From: Siniperca chuatsi
Taxonomy: Eukaryota > Chordata > Actinopteri > Centrarchiformes > Sinipercidae
Direction: 5' to 3'
Assembly (NCBI RefSeq): GCF_020085105.1
Contig: NC_058043.1
Location: 9,537,167-9,601,166 of the forward strand
DNA length: 64,000 nt
This document shows positions 35,601 to 47,600 of this stretch, in pieces. Numbering within the stretch: the stretch's first letter is position 1; every line of letters starts with the position of its first letter. The position numbers and the translations under genes are program-made. The notes beneath the pieces are model-generated. The model had not been told where the DNA came from and did not search any database. It saw only the letters and a list, made by a program, of their open reading frames with translations.

Positions 35601-38550
35601 TGGCAATCAATGTTGAGATATTTCACTAAGAACCTAAAATGTCAACCTCATGGTCAATAATGAAAATAATCATTAGTTGCATACTAAACAGCCACACAAA
35701 CAGTCAGTGTGGCTGTTGAATAAATTTGATGGAAATCCTAACAAGTGCATATTTTGTAGATGTATGAAAAGGCACTGGCCACCAATCAAAGGCTCAAGTC
35801 CAAGCTGGAAACAAGTAACCAGGAACTCGCCATGATTCAGGACCAGCTGCAGAGAACACAGGTACTGTATATACAGCAGACAGTGGTTAATATGCCTAAT
35901 CCAGATTCATGAGTGTGAAAGAACTGAAGGAAATGGTAGCTGAAAAAGTACTTGCTGCGAGTCATAATTTAAATCATTCAGATTTTTCTTGTCAGTACAC
36001 ACAGAAATGTCTCCCATGTATTCTCATGATGATATCAGGTAATACTGTAATGTGAGAGAAATGTGAAATGAAAGGTAGCAGTTGTAAGCTGCAATGTAAT
36101 TACTGTAGGGTGCCAGGTCTGAATTTTGGAATAATAACAGTGAGCCGCTTAATAGTTTCTGTGTGCAACTGTGGGTATATTGGATATTTTACATCAGAAT
36201 CATGTGCTCACCGTTATGAAAATGCAGCACCCATAATCAAACAGTTTCAAGGCTTTATACCATAATCTTTTTTGTAATAACCTTTCATTGTTATAGAAGG
36301 GAAGACCAGGAGATTGTAGCTCCAACATGCTTGAGACAGAAAAAAAGGTATGAACTCACCATTATACTAATATCAAAAAACTTATTTTTATTCAAAGAGA
36401 TTTTAATTATCTTGATTTATTTATCTTAATTATTTTTTATTAAATGTTCTTCCTTGTAGGAAAGTTGGAGTTTAAAAAAGAGGATATCAGACATGGAAGA
36501 ACAGTTGAAGGTAATTCAGATATTTTACAAATTAGTCCTTAACTTTTGTTATTTACTTAATATTCTCTTCAATTTTTTTCATATTCAGTCTCCTTTAAAA
36601 ATATCAGTAGTCAAGAATATAGCAGGATCTCTTACTCAGGAGAAAGTTAAGCTTATTTGACATGAGGAAAACAATGAACGATCAAACCAAACAGCCTAAA
36701 GTGTCTGTGGGACTTGGAGCCGCAGAGTTAGCTGCTCTGTCTACGGTGGTTTTAGCTGTCACCATTTGTCACCATTATGCTCTGTTGGCTGTGGAATGTG
36801 TGAGCACTTTGACACTGCAGCGAGTGAGCCATCAGTATTCATCTACAGTCTAACATTCACAAATGTCTGCTGTGTTATGCCCCAGAGGATATACACAAAA
36901 ACCTGTTGTTATCTGTGAATGAGAGGTCTAAACAAACATGATGCTGGTCTGGAAATAGACATTCACAACAGAGAAGCACTGTTGCGTGTATTTAAATGAG
37001 CAAGTCTGGCCCAATTGTGTCTGCGTGTCACTGAATGTAAGCGTACAAGATTATGTGTGTTTGTATATGTGTAATTGTATTTGTTTTATTGTAATAAATT
37101 GCACAGATTTATCCAGATCAGATTCAGGGAGAAATGTAAAACAGTGTACCTGTATTTAAGTTCACTTTGGAACAGAGCCTAGAGCTTTGAATACCTACAG
37201 TGACAGTGACTCAGTGTGAGATGATTTTGGACACGGCCCCAAAACCCTTAAAAGAAAATGTGAAGGATACATTTTTGAATGAGTATGAATATGTTTATAA
37301 TTTGTCCATGAAATATTTTTGTGGTGTTTTCCATATATCAAACTTATAGAAAGCATCCAATAATAAATCAAATGAAAAATAAAACTTACAAACTTTTTCT
37401 AAGACCAGAACATTAAAGTTGGAGTAACCAACTTTATTGGCTCGAAACAGAAGGAAGCATTTTCCAAGTCTGTCTTAAAACAATACTCACATGCCCATGT
37501 GTTGATCGCAAGAGTTATAAGTTGTAATCATTCCTCTTGTCCATAATAGCCAGTAATAAAGAGATCCCTTCCTAACATGATTCTGATGTAAGTGATGATC
37601 AGTTCAAGTTCAACTGAAGCCAATATGAGGCTTCAGCAGTCTGAGTTAATCAATCAAGTAGGTATCTTCCAAAGTTACTTTCTTTTTAGTACAAAATCCC
37701 CTCTTCTTATGACTATCCCTTTACTGCAGCTCTGAAAAAAGAACACTGTCTGTGGAAACACAAAGGGGGAATTCTGTACTTGGAGATACCCATTTGGTTT
37801 TTCTGACTAGGACTGATGAAGCCCTATGTTAGCTTTAGCTGAACTTTAGCATGCATTTTTGTTTGAAAAGAGGACTGTGAATTTTATCCTCCATCGCTTC
37901 CATTGGAGACACATTAGGAGGGGGTCCTCTTCACGGCCTGTATGGACTGAATTTGATTACAGCAACTATTAACTCTTACATATGGACATGTGAGTAATGT
38001 TTTGAGATAGACTTGAAAAAATGTGATCTGTGCTTTGGATCACCACATGCTGTATGTGCATGCTGCAAGCATGCCTTTGATTTGAAGCAGCAGCATTACA
38101 TATTTGGGCCCCAACTCTAATCTCCATTTTGATGTGATAGAGGCTGAAAAAGTTGCTGGAATTGCCAGGAATCAAAACCAGGATTTTGTGCATGACTTTT
38201 AATATGCTACCAATATATGCATTTGCTTCAAAACCACAAGTAAGGGACAATCTGCAAAATGAGCTGTACACTTATCATATAGCAAAAAATAACGTACAGC
38301 ATGTAAGGTAGACCTGTAGTGAATGTCTATTTAATGTTTTCATTTCTTATATGGACCATTATGATAAGACATGTTCCACCCAGGACAATGAGCCCTTCAG
38401 GTTATGAGCAACATGTCATTTTACATCTGGGCCCACTTTAGTTGTCTTGTGCTCTTTCTTCAGGTTAAAGCAGAGCTTAAGATGGAGAACCAAAGACTGA
38501 AGGATGAGAATGGAGCTTTAATCCGGGTCATCACTAAACTATCCAAGTGA
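31417..38550 (+). CDS. ppp1r12b: PPP1R12B (MYPT2) small-subunit form M20/M21, complete, 181 aa
   Basis: Coding exons: 31417-31518, 34442-34458, 34633-34768, 35760-35861, 36297-36347, 36460-36510 and 38464-38550 (546 nt, one frame). The protein starts [20 protein letters not shown], has the microexon HERLS, then [20 protein letters not shown], a coiled coil with [10 protein letters not shown], and ends [17 protein letters not shown]. The end is the conserved C-terminal zipper of the MYPT family, and the first exon matches the alternative start of the heart-type small subunit of PPP1R12B. In the family, the full protein targets protein phosphatase 1 delta to myosin; the small form binds the large subunit/myosin phosphatase complex and tunes contraction. 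The ankyrin-repeat part is not in the window, and two other same-strand loci lie directly upstream. The third coding intron uses a GC donor (34769). Alternative: the last exons of a much longer gene that starts outside. Confidence 0.85.
31865..31912 (+). mobile_element. 3' tail of a non-LTR retrotransposon or LINE-dependent SINE
   Basis: The sequence CCTCGGGGATCAATAAAGTA is followed by a TTCTGA tandem tail, the typical 3' end of an abundant fish LINE/SINE group. Only the end is present, as expected for 5'-truncated copies. A related end in the opposite orientation is at 45272. Confidence 0.65.
32623..32672 (+). repeat. (GA)25 microsatellite
   Basis: An uninterrupted GA dinucleotide tract of 50 bases lies in a purine-rich stretch inside intron 1 of the PPP1R12B small-subunit gene. 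Its purine strand is the sense strand of the gene. Confidence 0.95.
34442..34458 (+). other. ppp1r12b: 17-nt microexon of PPP1R12B (HERLS)
   Basis: The exon is only 17 nt, between a TATTTCAG acceptor and a GTAAGA donor. It joins phase 0 to phase 2 and encodes His-Glu-Arg-Leu-Ser plus the first two bases of an Arg. The HERLSR motif occurs at the same place in vertebrate MYPT proteins, which supports the call. Automated gene finders often miss exons this small. Confidence 0.8.
34769..35759 (+). other. ppp1r12b: GC-AG intron of PPP1R12B, filled by nested repeats
   Basis: The exon ending GAC TAT AAA AAG is followed by GCAGGT, and the next exon begins ATG TAT GAA after TTTTGTAG, giving DYKK-MYEKAL, as in the family (DYKKLYE). 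Using the nearby GT (34773) would add a codon and run into a stop. Most of the intron (about 34900-35680) is repeat-derived: phrases on the theme ACAAAATTTCATGGCAATCC and ATTTCACTAAGAACC recur on both sides of an inserted element at 35221-35480. Confidence 0.7.
35221..35480. mobile_element. short element with perfect 18-bp inverted ends
   Basis: TTTCAGTCGTAGTCATCT at 35221-35238 is the exact reverse complement of 35463-35480. The 260-bp unit has no open frame. It contains GGGAGCCGAAACGTC near its right end, a phrase I associate with the 3' region of Penelope-like retroelements in fish; that class assignment is tentative. It interrupts another repeat. Confidence 0.6.
36511..38463 (+). other. 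last intron of the PPP1R12B small-subunit gene
   Basis: A 1.95-kb intron (GTAATT donor, TTTCTTCAG acceptor) before the zipper exon. No coding exon, named repeat or RNA gene was seen. In MYPT genes alternative splicing occurs close to the C-terminal zipper exon, but I found no convincing alternative exon here. Confidence 0.5.
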
Positions 38551-38956
38551 GACAGGAAGCAGGAAGGATGAGAAGAAGAGGGACGGGTACCATAAGTCAT
38601 ATCTCTACCTGTATTCTCGCTACATTCATCCTATCCTCAGAAAGAATGTATGTACATAGTTCTCCAGTAACTTTGGAAACTTGACAACAAACATATGCAG
38701 GGATAAAAACATGTTTCACATCAGCTACGAAAGCTTCCTGTTACTGTACTGGATCTACGGTAATAAGACATTCCCAGACAGAAAATACATTAAATTAAAA
38801 TTCATATTGTATATTCATAAAATATTTCTACATAAAGGCAAATGCCAACACGACCACGTCATGTGTTTTTCTTCACTGTGTAATGAACAAATTGTCCAGG
38901 TGTAAACCATTTATAAAAGTGTGTGATCATATCAAGACTATCCCTGTATACATACA

Positions 38957-39019
38957 TGGACAAAATATTGCAGGTATTTCCACAGAGGTATTACCATGGT
39001 AACTGCGATATTTTGTCCA
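38957..39019 (+). other. stem-loop in the 3' flank/UTR of ppp1r12b
   Basis: TGGACAAAATATTGCAG (38957-38973) pairs with CTGCGATATTTTGTCCA (39003-39019) with one G-T position in a 17-bp stem and a 29-nt loop. Weaker pairing extends outward (GTATACATA against CCGTATGCA). It lies about 410 nt after the stop codon, so it may be transcribed in the 3' UTR. A small foldback transposon remnant is the other reading. Confidence 0.5.
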
Positions 39020-39338
39020 TTCCGTATGCAGACCCTGAAAATAGGCACTGAACTGTCAGACAGCAGATGATGGATGAGCTACATTTCTCAGGAACGTGGG
39101 AGCGTCATCTCTGATTTAAGAGCTTCACCTTGAAGTATGATGTCACAGATGACAGGCTTTTCCTCTTAACCTGCAATATAAAAACAATGAAATGCATAAA
39201 AGGTGGTCATAGAGCAAAAAAAAAAAAGCCTCTTTTTTTGCACTAAAGCAAAATCAGACATGCATGTAAAACATGAATCAGTCAGTTCATGGTGAGTGGA
39301 GAGGCTTCAGATTCTCTTTTTTAAACAAGTAATGATAA

Positions 39339-39622
39339 TTGACAAAACAATCTCACCTCAAGGTCCATTTAGTAGCTTCTCTGGAGCTTCGGTCACATAA
39401 AGATCATACAAAGATCGTGATCTTTATCAGCAGATGGTGAGATTGGCCATTTCCAAGATCAAAAATTAACTTTGAACCCCAATTTTAAAGTCAACATGAA
39501 TCAGAAGTCCTTAAAGTGCTCAAAAAAAGCTAATTTGAACATCTAAAATTCCACACAACAACTGGGAAAACTCAAAGCTCCAGAACAGGCCAGTGAACTT
39601 TGAGGTGAGATTGTTTTGTCAA
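39339..39622. mobile_element. foldback/MITE-like element with 25-bp inverted ends
   Basis: Positions 39339-39363 (TTGACAAAACAATCTCACCT, then CAAGG) are the reverse complement of 39598-39622 with one mismatch. Inside is a perfect 10-bp hairpin (ATAAAGATCA at 39397-39406 with TGATCTTTAT at 39418-39427). The 284-bp unit has no coding capacity. Confidence 0.65.
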
Positions 39623-41683
39623 CTGCAGTTTTAAATGTCAAGAAGGAACTTTGAACCTAAAGTACTGTTAAAAACATCTCAATGAAATAAAGGGAATTCT
39701 CTCTTATACAGGAGTTTCACTTTAATTTAATGATAATCACAACTGAACACAACTACCTGTTGTGTTTATGCACCATGCTGGCTATAATTTATCTTTTGTT
39801 TCACATTCAGAAGACTTAATGAGTCCCATATATTATCTTACATTCACGGGATCCCTGACTGAGTTATCAATTCTGTTTATATTTAATTTAGATTGTGATG
39901 TATTATAAATAATTTAGAGCCCTAAAATTAGTCTCAACCGCGTGTTTGCACATTTTTTAGAGACAATAAATTACATCGTATTAGCCATCTAAACTCCGAC
40001 TAACAGAAACTTCATCCTAGTTCATCGCTCTGCAGATGTGTTGTATCAGAGAAGTGGCTATAACATGTGCTACTCAACACTGTTCCCTAGTATTTTTCTA
40101 ATGCTTTGTATGATGCCACCTACTGACCGTAAGTGGAAAAGCATCCTCTGATTCCATTTACACACCACACAGGACAAGGCTACTTAAAATGCCTTTATTT
40201 CCTATGATTACATTTTGACAACACACAGATATGTCCTGACCACATCCCATATTTTGGTTCCCTTGAGTAATTCAGTTCTACATAGAGTGATCTATGAGTA
40301 CAAGTCTTTTGGTCTTTTTGTTTCCTTTTTTTGCTGGAAAACATGGATTTTGTACGGAAAGAAATCATGCAGTTCACAAAAAGGCACAACTATTGACACA
40401 CCTCTACAACAAGACAAAAACAAGAAGAGTCAAGAAAGACGTTCAAGCATTTCCCTTGTCTATGTTGCTCGGAAAGTGAATGCATGATAGAGTAAGATGA
40501 TGATCAAGTCTTTGGATGTTCTGTATCATGGCTATGTTCACATAAGAGGACTAAAGAGGAACCATTATTGAAGCAGCAGGTTGGCAGTATTGCATTGCGA
40601 ATGTTGTTCTGCACTGTTTGGGTTTGCTCTGTGCTCAAGATGGCTTATGAGACCCAGGAAGACGGGGATTTTGTTGCCTGCATTGCAGAAAAGTGACATA
40701 GTAAAGTCCATTAACAGAACACCAATAAACAAATACAGGCTCTATTGGTCATATTGCAAATACATAAAATAGCAGACAGAATCTGATGGCATAATGTACG
40801 TATATGAGAGTGAGTATATTAAATGACCCCAGGACAGAATGACCTGACACACGTTGTAGAAAAGGATGTAATGTGCTACTCCTCCACAATAAGATCTGAA
40901 CTTGAATTTGATATTGTGGAATTGGATCTTTAGAATAGACTAGATATTAAAAATGGAAAATGTGTCTGGTGTGTATTCCTCTCAGCCCCCTGAACATAGA
41001 GAGATAGCTACATTATACTCCAAAAGATGGACTGTCATGAAGATTAGGATTGTTCATCTTCATGCACTGTATCTAAAAGTAAATCAAAAAGTAAATGACA
41101 GTGACTCAAAAAAGCAGACGGGGTAAACAAATCCCCACATTAGAAATGTCATGGTTGACACAGCATTGATATCTCAGAGCATGCACAAGTGACACAACAC
41201 CAGCTCATCCCATTGCAATCCATTAGTTAAACTGTGTGTTCATTCATGAAGTGACATTTGTAATGAAAACATTATTAATTGCTTAGTTATATGACTGGAG
41301 CTACTTCAGAGGACTGCATCAATAATATGCAGTAATAAAATTTCACAGAACTAATCCAGCAAAGAAGTAATAATGAAAAAAAACTGTGTAATGAAATTAA
41401 AAACAAAGTTTGGTTTATTTTCTATGCAAATGACTGACTTCACTCATTTCTTACGTTAAAAAGTATAATCAGACATATGAGAGCAGTTTTATTTGAATAG
41501 GAATAAGATGAGAAGGTACAATTTAATGAGGTACGGAAGGAAAAAGGGGCTATAAGTCGATTTAGTCATCCACTGTATCTACATTTAATAATCTAAGACT
41601 TGACACCCATCTGGCAGGAATAAATGAAGGAAACACTTACGGTACACTGAGATAGAAAATCAAGGAGCCGGCAAATATTCTCC

Positions 41684-41706
41684 TATTATTATTATTATTA
41701 TTATTT
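41684..41706 (+). repeat. (ATT)n microsatellite
   Basis: About seven TAT/ATT units in a row lie in the intergenic region between the convergent genes. Confidence 0.85.
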
Positions 41707-42644
41707 TTAAATATATACAGTTTTCTGGTCAGCAACCAACACATACTGTATAGCAAGTGCAAGCAGAAATGAACAATAATTACATGACTTGTAGGCCAAG
41801 CATACTGTAACACTGGATTTAACACAGAGGACACATACAAACGATGACAGTAAAGCAGACAATCATGCAGCATTATGGCAAACTACGTGGATTTTTACAT
41901 ATTATACACAAAGCAACCCTGCTTTAATTCCAGGCGTTAAAGGTGCCCGTGAACCCTAGCGTGGATTATTCAGACATACATTCAGACCCATTCAGCAAAA
42001 ATACATACACTTTGCAGTCAGTGCATACTCTTTTTTACTCCGTTTTATTATCAAAAATGACACATAACACAAACACACATACACAATATAATTATGGTTC
42101 CTCCTTAAAACATGCTACTATTTACATCATCTTGTAAATACATGCTGTAGCCTATTAACAAATTTGCGCGATGCCTAATGTTAACAACAGGAAGAAGTAG
42201 TATTGTGAATGGACCAATCAGTGTGCTGCTGTTCACCCGCCTGCAGAATTATTTTTTACTATGGAAGCAAACACTGGGCTATAATAGTATGAATTTTATA
42301 CGCAACTGAATGCATAATTCTGACATAGAACCACTACTGAATGTTACACTTGATGTTAAAATTTAAATATCACTGAAACTATAGAATTAAAATATTTTAC
42401 TTTGAAAACCATCTTTTTGAATTGAATTGATTTTGAACTGGATGTTATTTTAAGTAAGATACTGTTACAGTTATGTTTTTCATATAAGACATGGTGATTC
42501 TGGGCTCTGTTTTTCAGGTTTGGTCATTAGTACTGTATTACTTGTAGTGATAGAAGCTGGACGTTTCAATCATTTTCTAATGCTAACTAGTTTTCTAACT
42601 ATTGGTTATTGTGTAATCCTATTTGTGTGTTTATTTTACTCCTA

Positions 42645-42722
42645 TGCACGTACCCCATGGCAATGGCAGAAGTACCCCCAGGGGTACAAATACACCTGGT
42701 TGGGAATCACTGCTGTAGGACA
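42645..42722. mobile_element. fragment of a hAT-type element end
   Basis: AGTACCCCCAGGGGTACAAA and TGGGAATCACTGCTGTAGGA resemble the terminal region of short hAT-like fish elements, in which the read outward is CCTA-AGCAGTG-TTCCCAA. Only about 80 bp are recognisable and the opposite end was not found. Confidence 0.4.
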
Positions 42723-43249
42723 GAGGTCTGATCATTTCATTCCGGCTCCGATGGTTATCCTGGGTAGCCTGAATTTTCAAGATTAAATATTTTATCCTGA
42801 ATTTTGGTGTCTGAATGAACTTGACTTGAAGTTTTAGGTCCAGAAATTACCAATTGAATTTGAGCAACTTGAATATAGTTTCATGTAAAAAACATTCAGT
42901 TTTTTCAATGTAATGGTGGGGAATTCAAACCACGTGAATTCAGATAAATCGTTCTTCAAGTAAAATATTTCAATGCTATGAATTCAGTGGTATTAAAATT
43001 TCAATATTATGTATTCAGTAGTGATTCAACTTCACAATTAGGTGTTGAGTTGCTTGGCATTTTTTTGCCTCCATACATCTGCATATCACAGTAACACAGT
43101 ATGTCTGTGAGGAAGTTGTAACACCACCATATTGCAGCACTCCAGGTTTACAAAGCTTGTGGCTGATGAGTGAGAGATCCAAAGAACATGAAATACTGCG
43201 AGGCATGATACATGCTAGATTCTGCAGCTCTATTTGGTTCAAGCAAATG

Positions 43250-43365
43250 GTCCAAGATATGTTTATTGTATTACTGTATATGTTTGATGTAACATCAACG
43301 AGAAACCGGAGTCAAATCCCTTGTATGTGTACACATACTTGGCCAATAAAGCTGATTCTGATGTA
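43250..43365 (+). mobile_element. LINE 3' tail fragment
   Basis: GAGAAACCGGAGTCAAATCC is followed by GTGTACACATACTTGGCCAA and AATAAAGCTGATTCTGATG, the usual 3' end of a common teleost non-LTR element. The TTCTGA tail is only about one and a half units long. Confidence 0.6.
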
Positions 43366-44336
43366 GCATTTGCTGTGTTGAGATTTTACAAACCTGCATT
43401 TTGTACTTGAATTCACGCTCTCTTAAAAAGTCCAGCTACATCTTACATTTCAAATTCAATTCTCTATAAAAACATCTTGTCTTTGACAGAAATCCTCATG
43501 TTGTTTCATCAGAAACTATTAAAGTATTGAAGTGTACTACAGTATGTTTGGTAAACTACAACATTCGTCAAAGAAAGACATATAATCCGTTTAATGGATA
43601 CCAAAACAAAAACGAGTTTGATGCCACTGTTTTTAGGAGGCAATTAAAAATTCAAAAGAGGTATAGTCAGAATTGGATTGAACATCATTGGTAAGCCTTC
43701 TAGTGTCCTTACTTTGTCCACAGATAAGTAAGGTTTTACATCCAAGTGGTCAACACAGCTCAAGACAGATTCCAGATGGCACATTCACAGTGTCCCTGAC
43801 TACTTTTGAATGATATTCACTCTAAAAAGTTTCCCTTCTAAATAAAACAATGAAGCTTAATGTATTTTTCAAAGTGTCACATCAGGAAAGGCACCCTTGT
43901 ATTCCTGTCCTACATTAGATGTGTCTGAAGATGCGGAAATGTGTGTTGAATGCATAGATGTGCCTTCATGGCAACACAAAAAAAGCAACATAGATCAGAT
44001 AACTGTGTCATCCCTGCCATACTGTATACTACTGCACTGTAGTGTATGTATCTCCTTCTCAAATGTGAGCTGATAAAATGACAATCACTTATGCGGATTT
44101 CTCTTGAAAATATATTGCAACATGGATCGCTGCAGTGACCTTGACCTCATTCATTCACAATTAAATCTTTTTGCATTAATAGACTTAAACAGACTCTATG
44201 CAGGAAATAACCCAATACTACAGTACTTTCTATTGCAAGTTATAGCACACTTATTAGCGAGATACAATACTGGGCATGGTGTATGCAGAGCAGTGGGGAG
44301 GTAAGTAAAGCATGCTCTATAAACTAAACTAAAGCT

Positions 44337-44342
44337 TTATTT
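44337..44342 (-). terminator. candidate polyadenylation signal of the synaptotagmin gene
   Basis: On the minus strand this is AATAAA within GGAAATAAAGCTTTAG, 340 bases beyond the stop codon at 44682-44684. Synaptotagmin transcripts often have long 3' UTRs, so a more distal signal (such as 40194-40199) could also be used. Confidence 0.45.
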
Positions 44343-44681
44343 CCAGCATTGTCTTCACCAAGACTTTCATTCAGTGTCAGCACCCTAAGAATCAGTTTCT
44401 AAGTTTCTTCAAATGAAAGAAAGACCAAAAGTCAATCATTCAGTAACCAGTCACCCGATAACTCAACACCACTCCTCTCAGCATATACACTAATGTGTGA
44501 AATGTGATGCTTAAAAAGAGTTTTTTCGACTTAACCATGAATGAGCGGATATTCTAAGATGTCTCTTTTTTGCTGAGCAGGTTTCATGACAAGTAGTCAT
44601 GTGTTAAGTCATGGGTTTCATGCAAAGTAGGGGTGGGGGTTGGATTTCTGAGTTAGTACATTAGCTGGTTGGTGGAGCTTG

Positions 44682-47600
44682 TTACTTCTTTGCAGCCAAG
44701 GATGCCAGCTGACCATCAATATCCTCCTCTGGCTGCAATGGATGCCACTGGGCAATGGGGCGGCGTGGATTAGCCAGCATGTCGGACCAATGCTTCAGAC
44801 CTAGGCCAGTCGCCTTACTGCCCACAAAGATCTTTCCGATGGCGTCATTCTTACCGATCTTGTCATAATCAAACACTGTGACCGCCACCAAGATTTTCTA
44901 AGAAGTGAACAAGAGAGAATATGTAATTTCTGAAATTAAGTCATCCCATCATCAAAATATGAGTGTAAATGACTTTTAAGACCTTTTGTAAAGTGGAGAA
45001 ACAAGACTTTGCTTTACTCACAGCTGTATATTATTAACTTACTGATAAAGAATAAATATTTTGGTCTGACTTGTACTGTACCTGCATCTGTTCCAGCGGG
45101 ATTTCAAAGCTGAAGGATTCATTATAGTAAGGGTTTAGGGTGTTCTTCTTCACTGTAGTCTTCTTTTTCTTCAGACGCTTACCCCCCTGCAGCAGCTGGA
45201 TCTTTACATAAGGATCTGCAAAGGGCATCAATATGATCAGCAACGGAGACTATTAAGGTAAGTTATTGTAAAATAAGATAAGCCTTTGTTGATCCCCAGA
45301 GGGGAAATGTGGTTGTTGCAGCAGCCCAAGGGCAGAAATAAGTACAGATAAATAAAGAAAGTAAAAACTAAAATAGGAATAGAAGTAAAACATAGAAACT
45401 ATACAATAGCAATTAAAGACAAAATTACAAGGTAAAGTGACAGTGGTGTGATTGATAACAGCAGTTTAGTATATGTAAACAGTGTACACCAGACTAATAT
45501 ATAATGATTATGTAATGATACTTAGTGTTTGTCTGTATTTATACAGAATTATAATAGAAATATAATGTAGTATATAATATAATAACACAGTATAACATAT
45601 TAACATAATATAGTATAATATATACATAATAATGTATTATAATATACAGTAGCACCGTATAATGTAGTATGGTATATGAGATACAGTAAGGTGAAATGTA
45701 GTACAGCAAAAAATCATAGAATATCAAATATAGTATAGTATAGTATAATATATAATCAGTAATAAACATAGTGTAATATATAACAAAATGTAGAAATCAG
45801 TCCAAGTTGTAATGTAGTTGTTGGCTTTCCTGTTGTTTCTGCAATATTTACTTCCCTTTTATCACTTCTGATATGTATTTCCCTCATTTTGATTACTTTC
45901 TGTATTGATTTATCCCCAGTTTTTGTAATATATGTTGTATTTGTGGAATTTCCTATGTATTTGGCCTTGCTGAATTAAAATTGTGAACTGCATTTCTCAA
46001 ATGTACTTATATGACAAAGCACAGACACGCTCTATTTGAAGTCATTATAAGCTCTGGGATACCCTTGTGTCAAACATTTGTCCTAACAAAGGTTCTAGGG
46101 ACCAAAAGCTTGTCTTTATCATTAAAAAACGTGTATTCTTTTCTCCATATTTGATGTGTTAGGCTTTCTTGCACATTAGAACTGTCGTATGTACAGTGAT
46201 CTTCTAACATGTAGTTGTTTTTATTGTTATATCATGTGTTTTGAAACATCATTCTAAACCACAGTCATAGGAAAACACTAATTTAAGCCTAAACTGTTTC
46301 CAACAGTAATCCCAATAAAAGTATAGGAATCTAGATTCTATTTACAACATTGTAACTTTGTAACTAATTCCTGCATTTCTCTACCAGATAATCCACAGGC
46401 GTCCATCTTCTTCAGGTTCTTTGCCTCCAGGATGCAGACAGTGAGTTTCCCGGCGGTGGGGACGTAACGGAGGGAGATGCAGATGTCTCCAAGTTTCTCA
46501 GGCTGAGCAGTCAGCACAGAGAGAAGAGACAGAAGAAGCACACATGCTCATCAGCCAACAACAGAAAACTGCTTGTTTAAGAATATGATGATGGGCTACC
46601 GCTACAGCAAAATGCTCTCAGCTACTATCTCCTGTATGTCTTGCACTTTTTCATTTGGGCTGAAATGAATGTCTTCTTGTCCTCGTGGCAACATTGTCAA
46701 AATTCTTGCTTAGAATTGCACAGTTCTGTTTGGACTGAGAATAGTTAAGAGATTTTGAACTCTGAGCTTTCAGCATCCACTGAGATGAATGAGATGGTGA
46801 TTTTTGCTTTGAAGGGTTATCTTCTGTATAAAAAATGTCATATCTCAGCCTAAGAATTCCAAAGTCATGCAATGTGATCAAGACCCTGAATAAGAATTGT
46901 ACTACTGTAATAAAATTGTGATGATTTGATGATTTCTGAATGTTTGCGCACTTTTACAAACAAGTTTTAACAACTGTATATTGATCAATTATCCCAGTCT
47001 TCTTTAAAAGAATTATTTCAAATGTTTGATCGTTAACAGCACCTCCTCTTGATCAGCACTCTCCAGATCCTTCCACTCCTCGATCGGCCGTCCGAGGTCG
47101 ATGGTGTTCATGGGAATCTTCACCTCTCCAATGACGTCATGTTTGGAAAATCGGTCATAGTCATAAACAGACATCACCAGAGTCTTCCCACCAAGCTCCT
47201 CATAGGGCACCTGATCGAGAGACACAATGCTGTTTTGTTTTATACCTTGATACCTTATATTTTTTTCCATTAGTTATTATATGACTGTAAAAACTAATTA
47301 AATCCTTTAATATGTTCAAGAGGAATTTTTAAAAATCACCACGCGTTCACATGAATTTCCTCTGACTGGTCCAGTTTCTTAAAAGTGCAACTACAGGTAA
47401 GCCAGGTTGACTGGAGAAGCTTAACTAATCGTTATTAATACATGTTCATGGTGTTTTTCAGCTAAATCAGTGAATAAGTGAAAAGCTGACAAGAAATAGA
47501 CAAAACAAAGTTGAAATTAAATACAAATTATCTGAGAAAAGATACACCGTATTTAAGGACAAATAGCATTTAAATAACATAAATTAATGATTTTATCTCT

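Larger units (their letters stand above)
38551..44336. other. convergent intergenic region between ppp1r12b and the synaptotagmin gene
   Basis: It contains the 3' UTR of the + strand gene and the region beyond the 3' end of the - strand gene. Possible + strand poly(A) signals AATAAA lie at 39686-39691 and 39965-39970; TTTATT at 40194-40199 is another possible - strand signal. I see no coding exon; the longer open frames lack domains. Structured sequences at 38957-39019 and 39339-39622 are listed separately, as are repeats at 41684, 42645 and 43250. Confidence 0.45.
45216..46384 (-). other. intron inside the C2B coding region of the synaptotagmin gene
   Basis: A 1.17-kb intron that splits the codon for Asp317, the second calcium ligand of C2B. 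It contains a retroelement end at 45272-45480 and an AT-rich TATA-like simple stretch at about 45540-45780. Confidence 0.55.

Noticed and set aside
40215..40487. Overlapping open frames on both strands between the convergent genes
   Set aside because: No recognisable domain, Cys/Phe/Lys-rich AT-biased composition, and no exon signals. Most likely chance frames in non-coding DNA.
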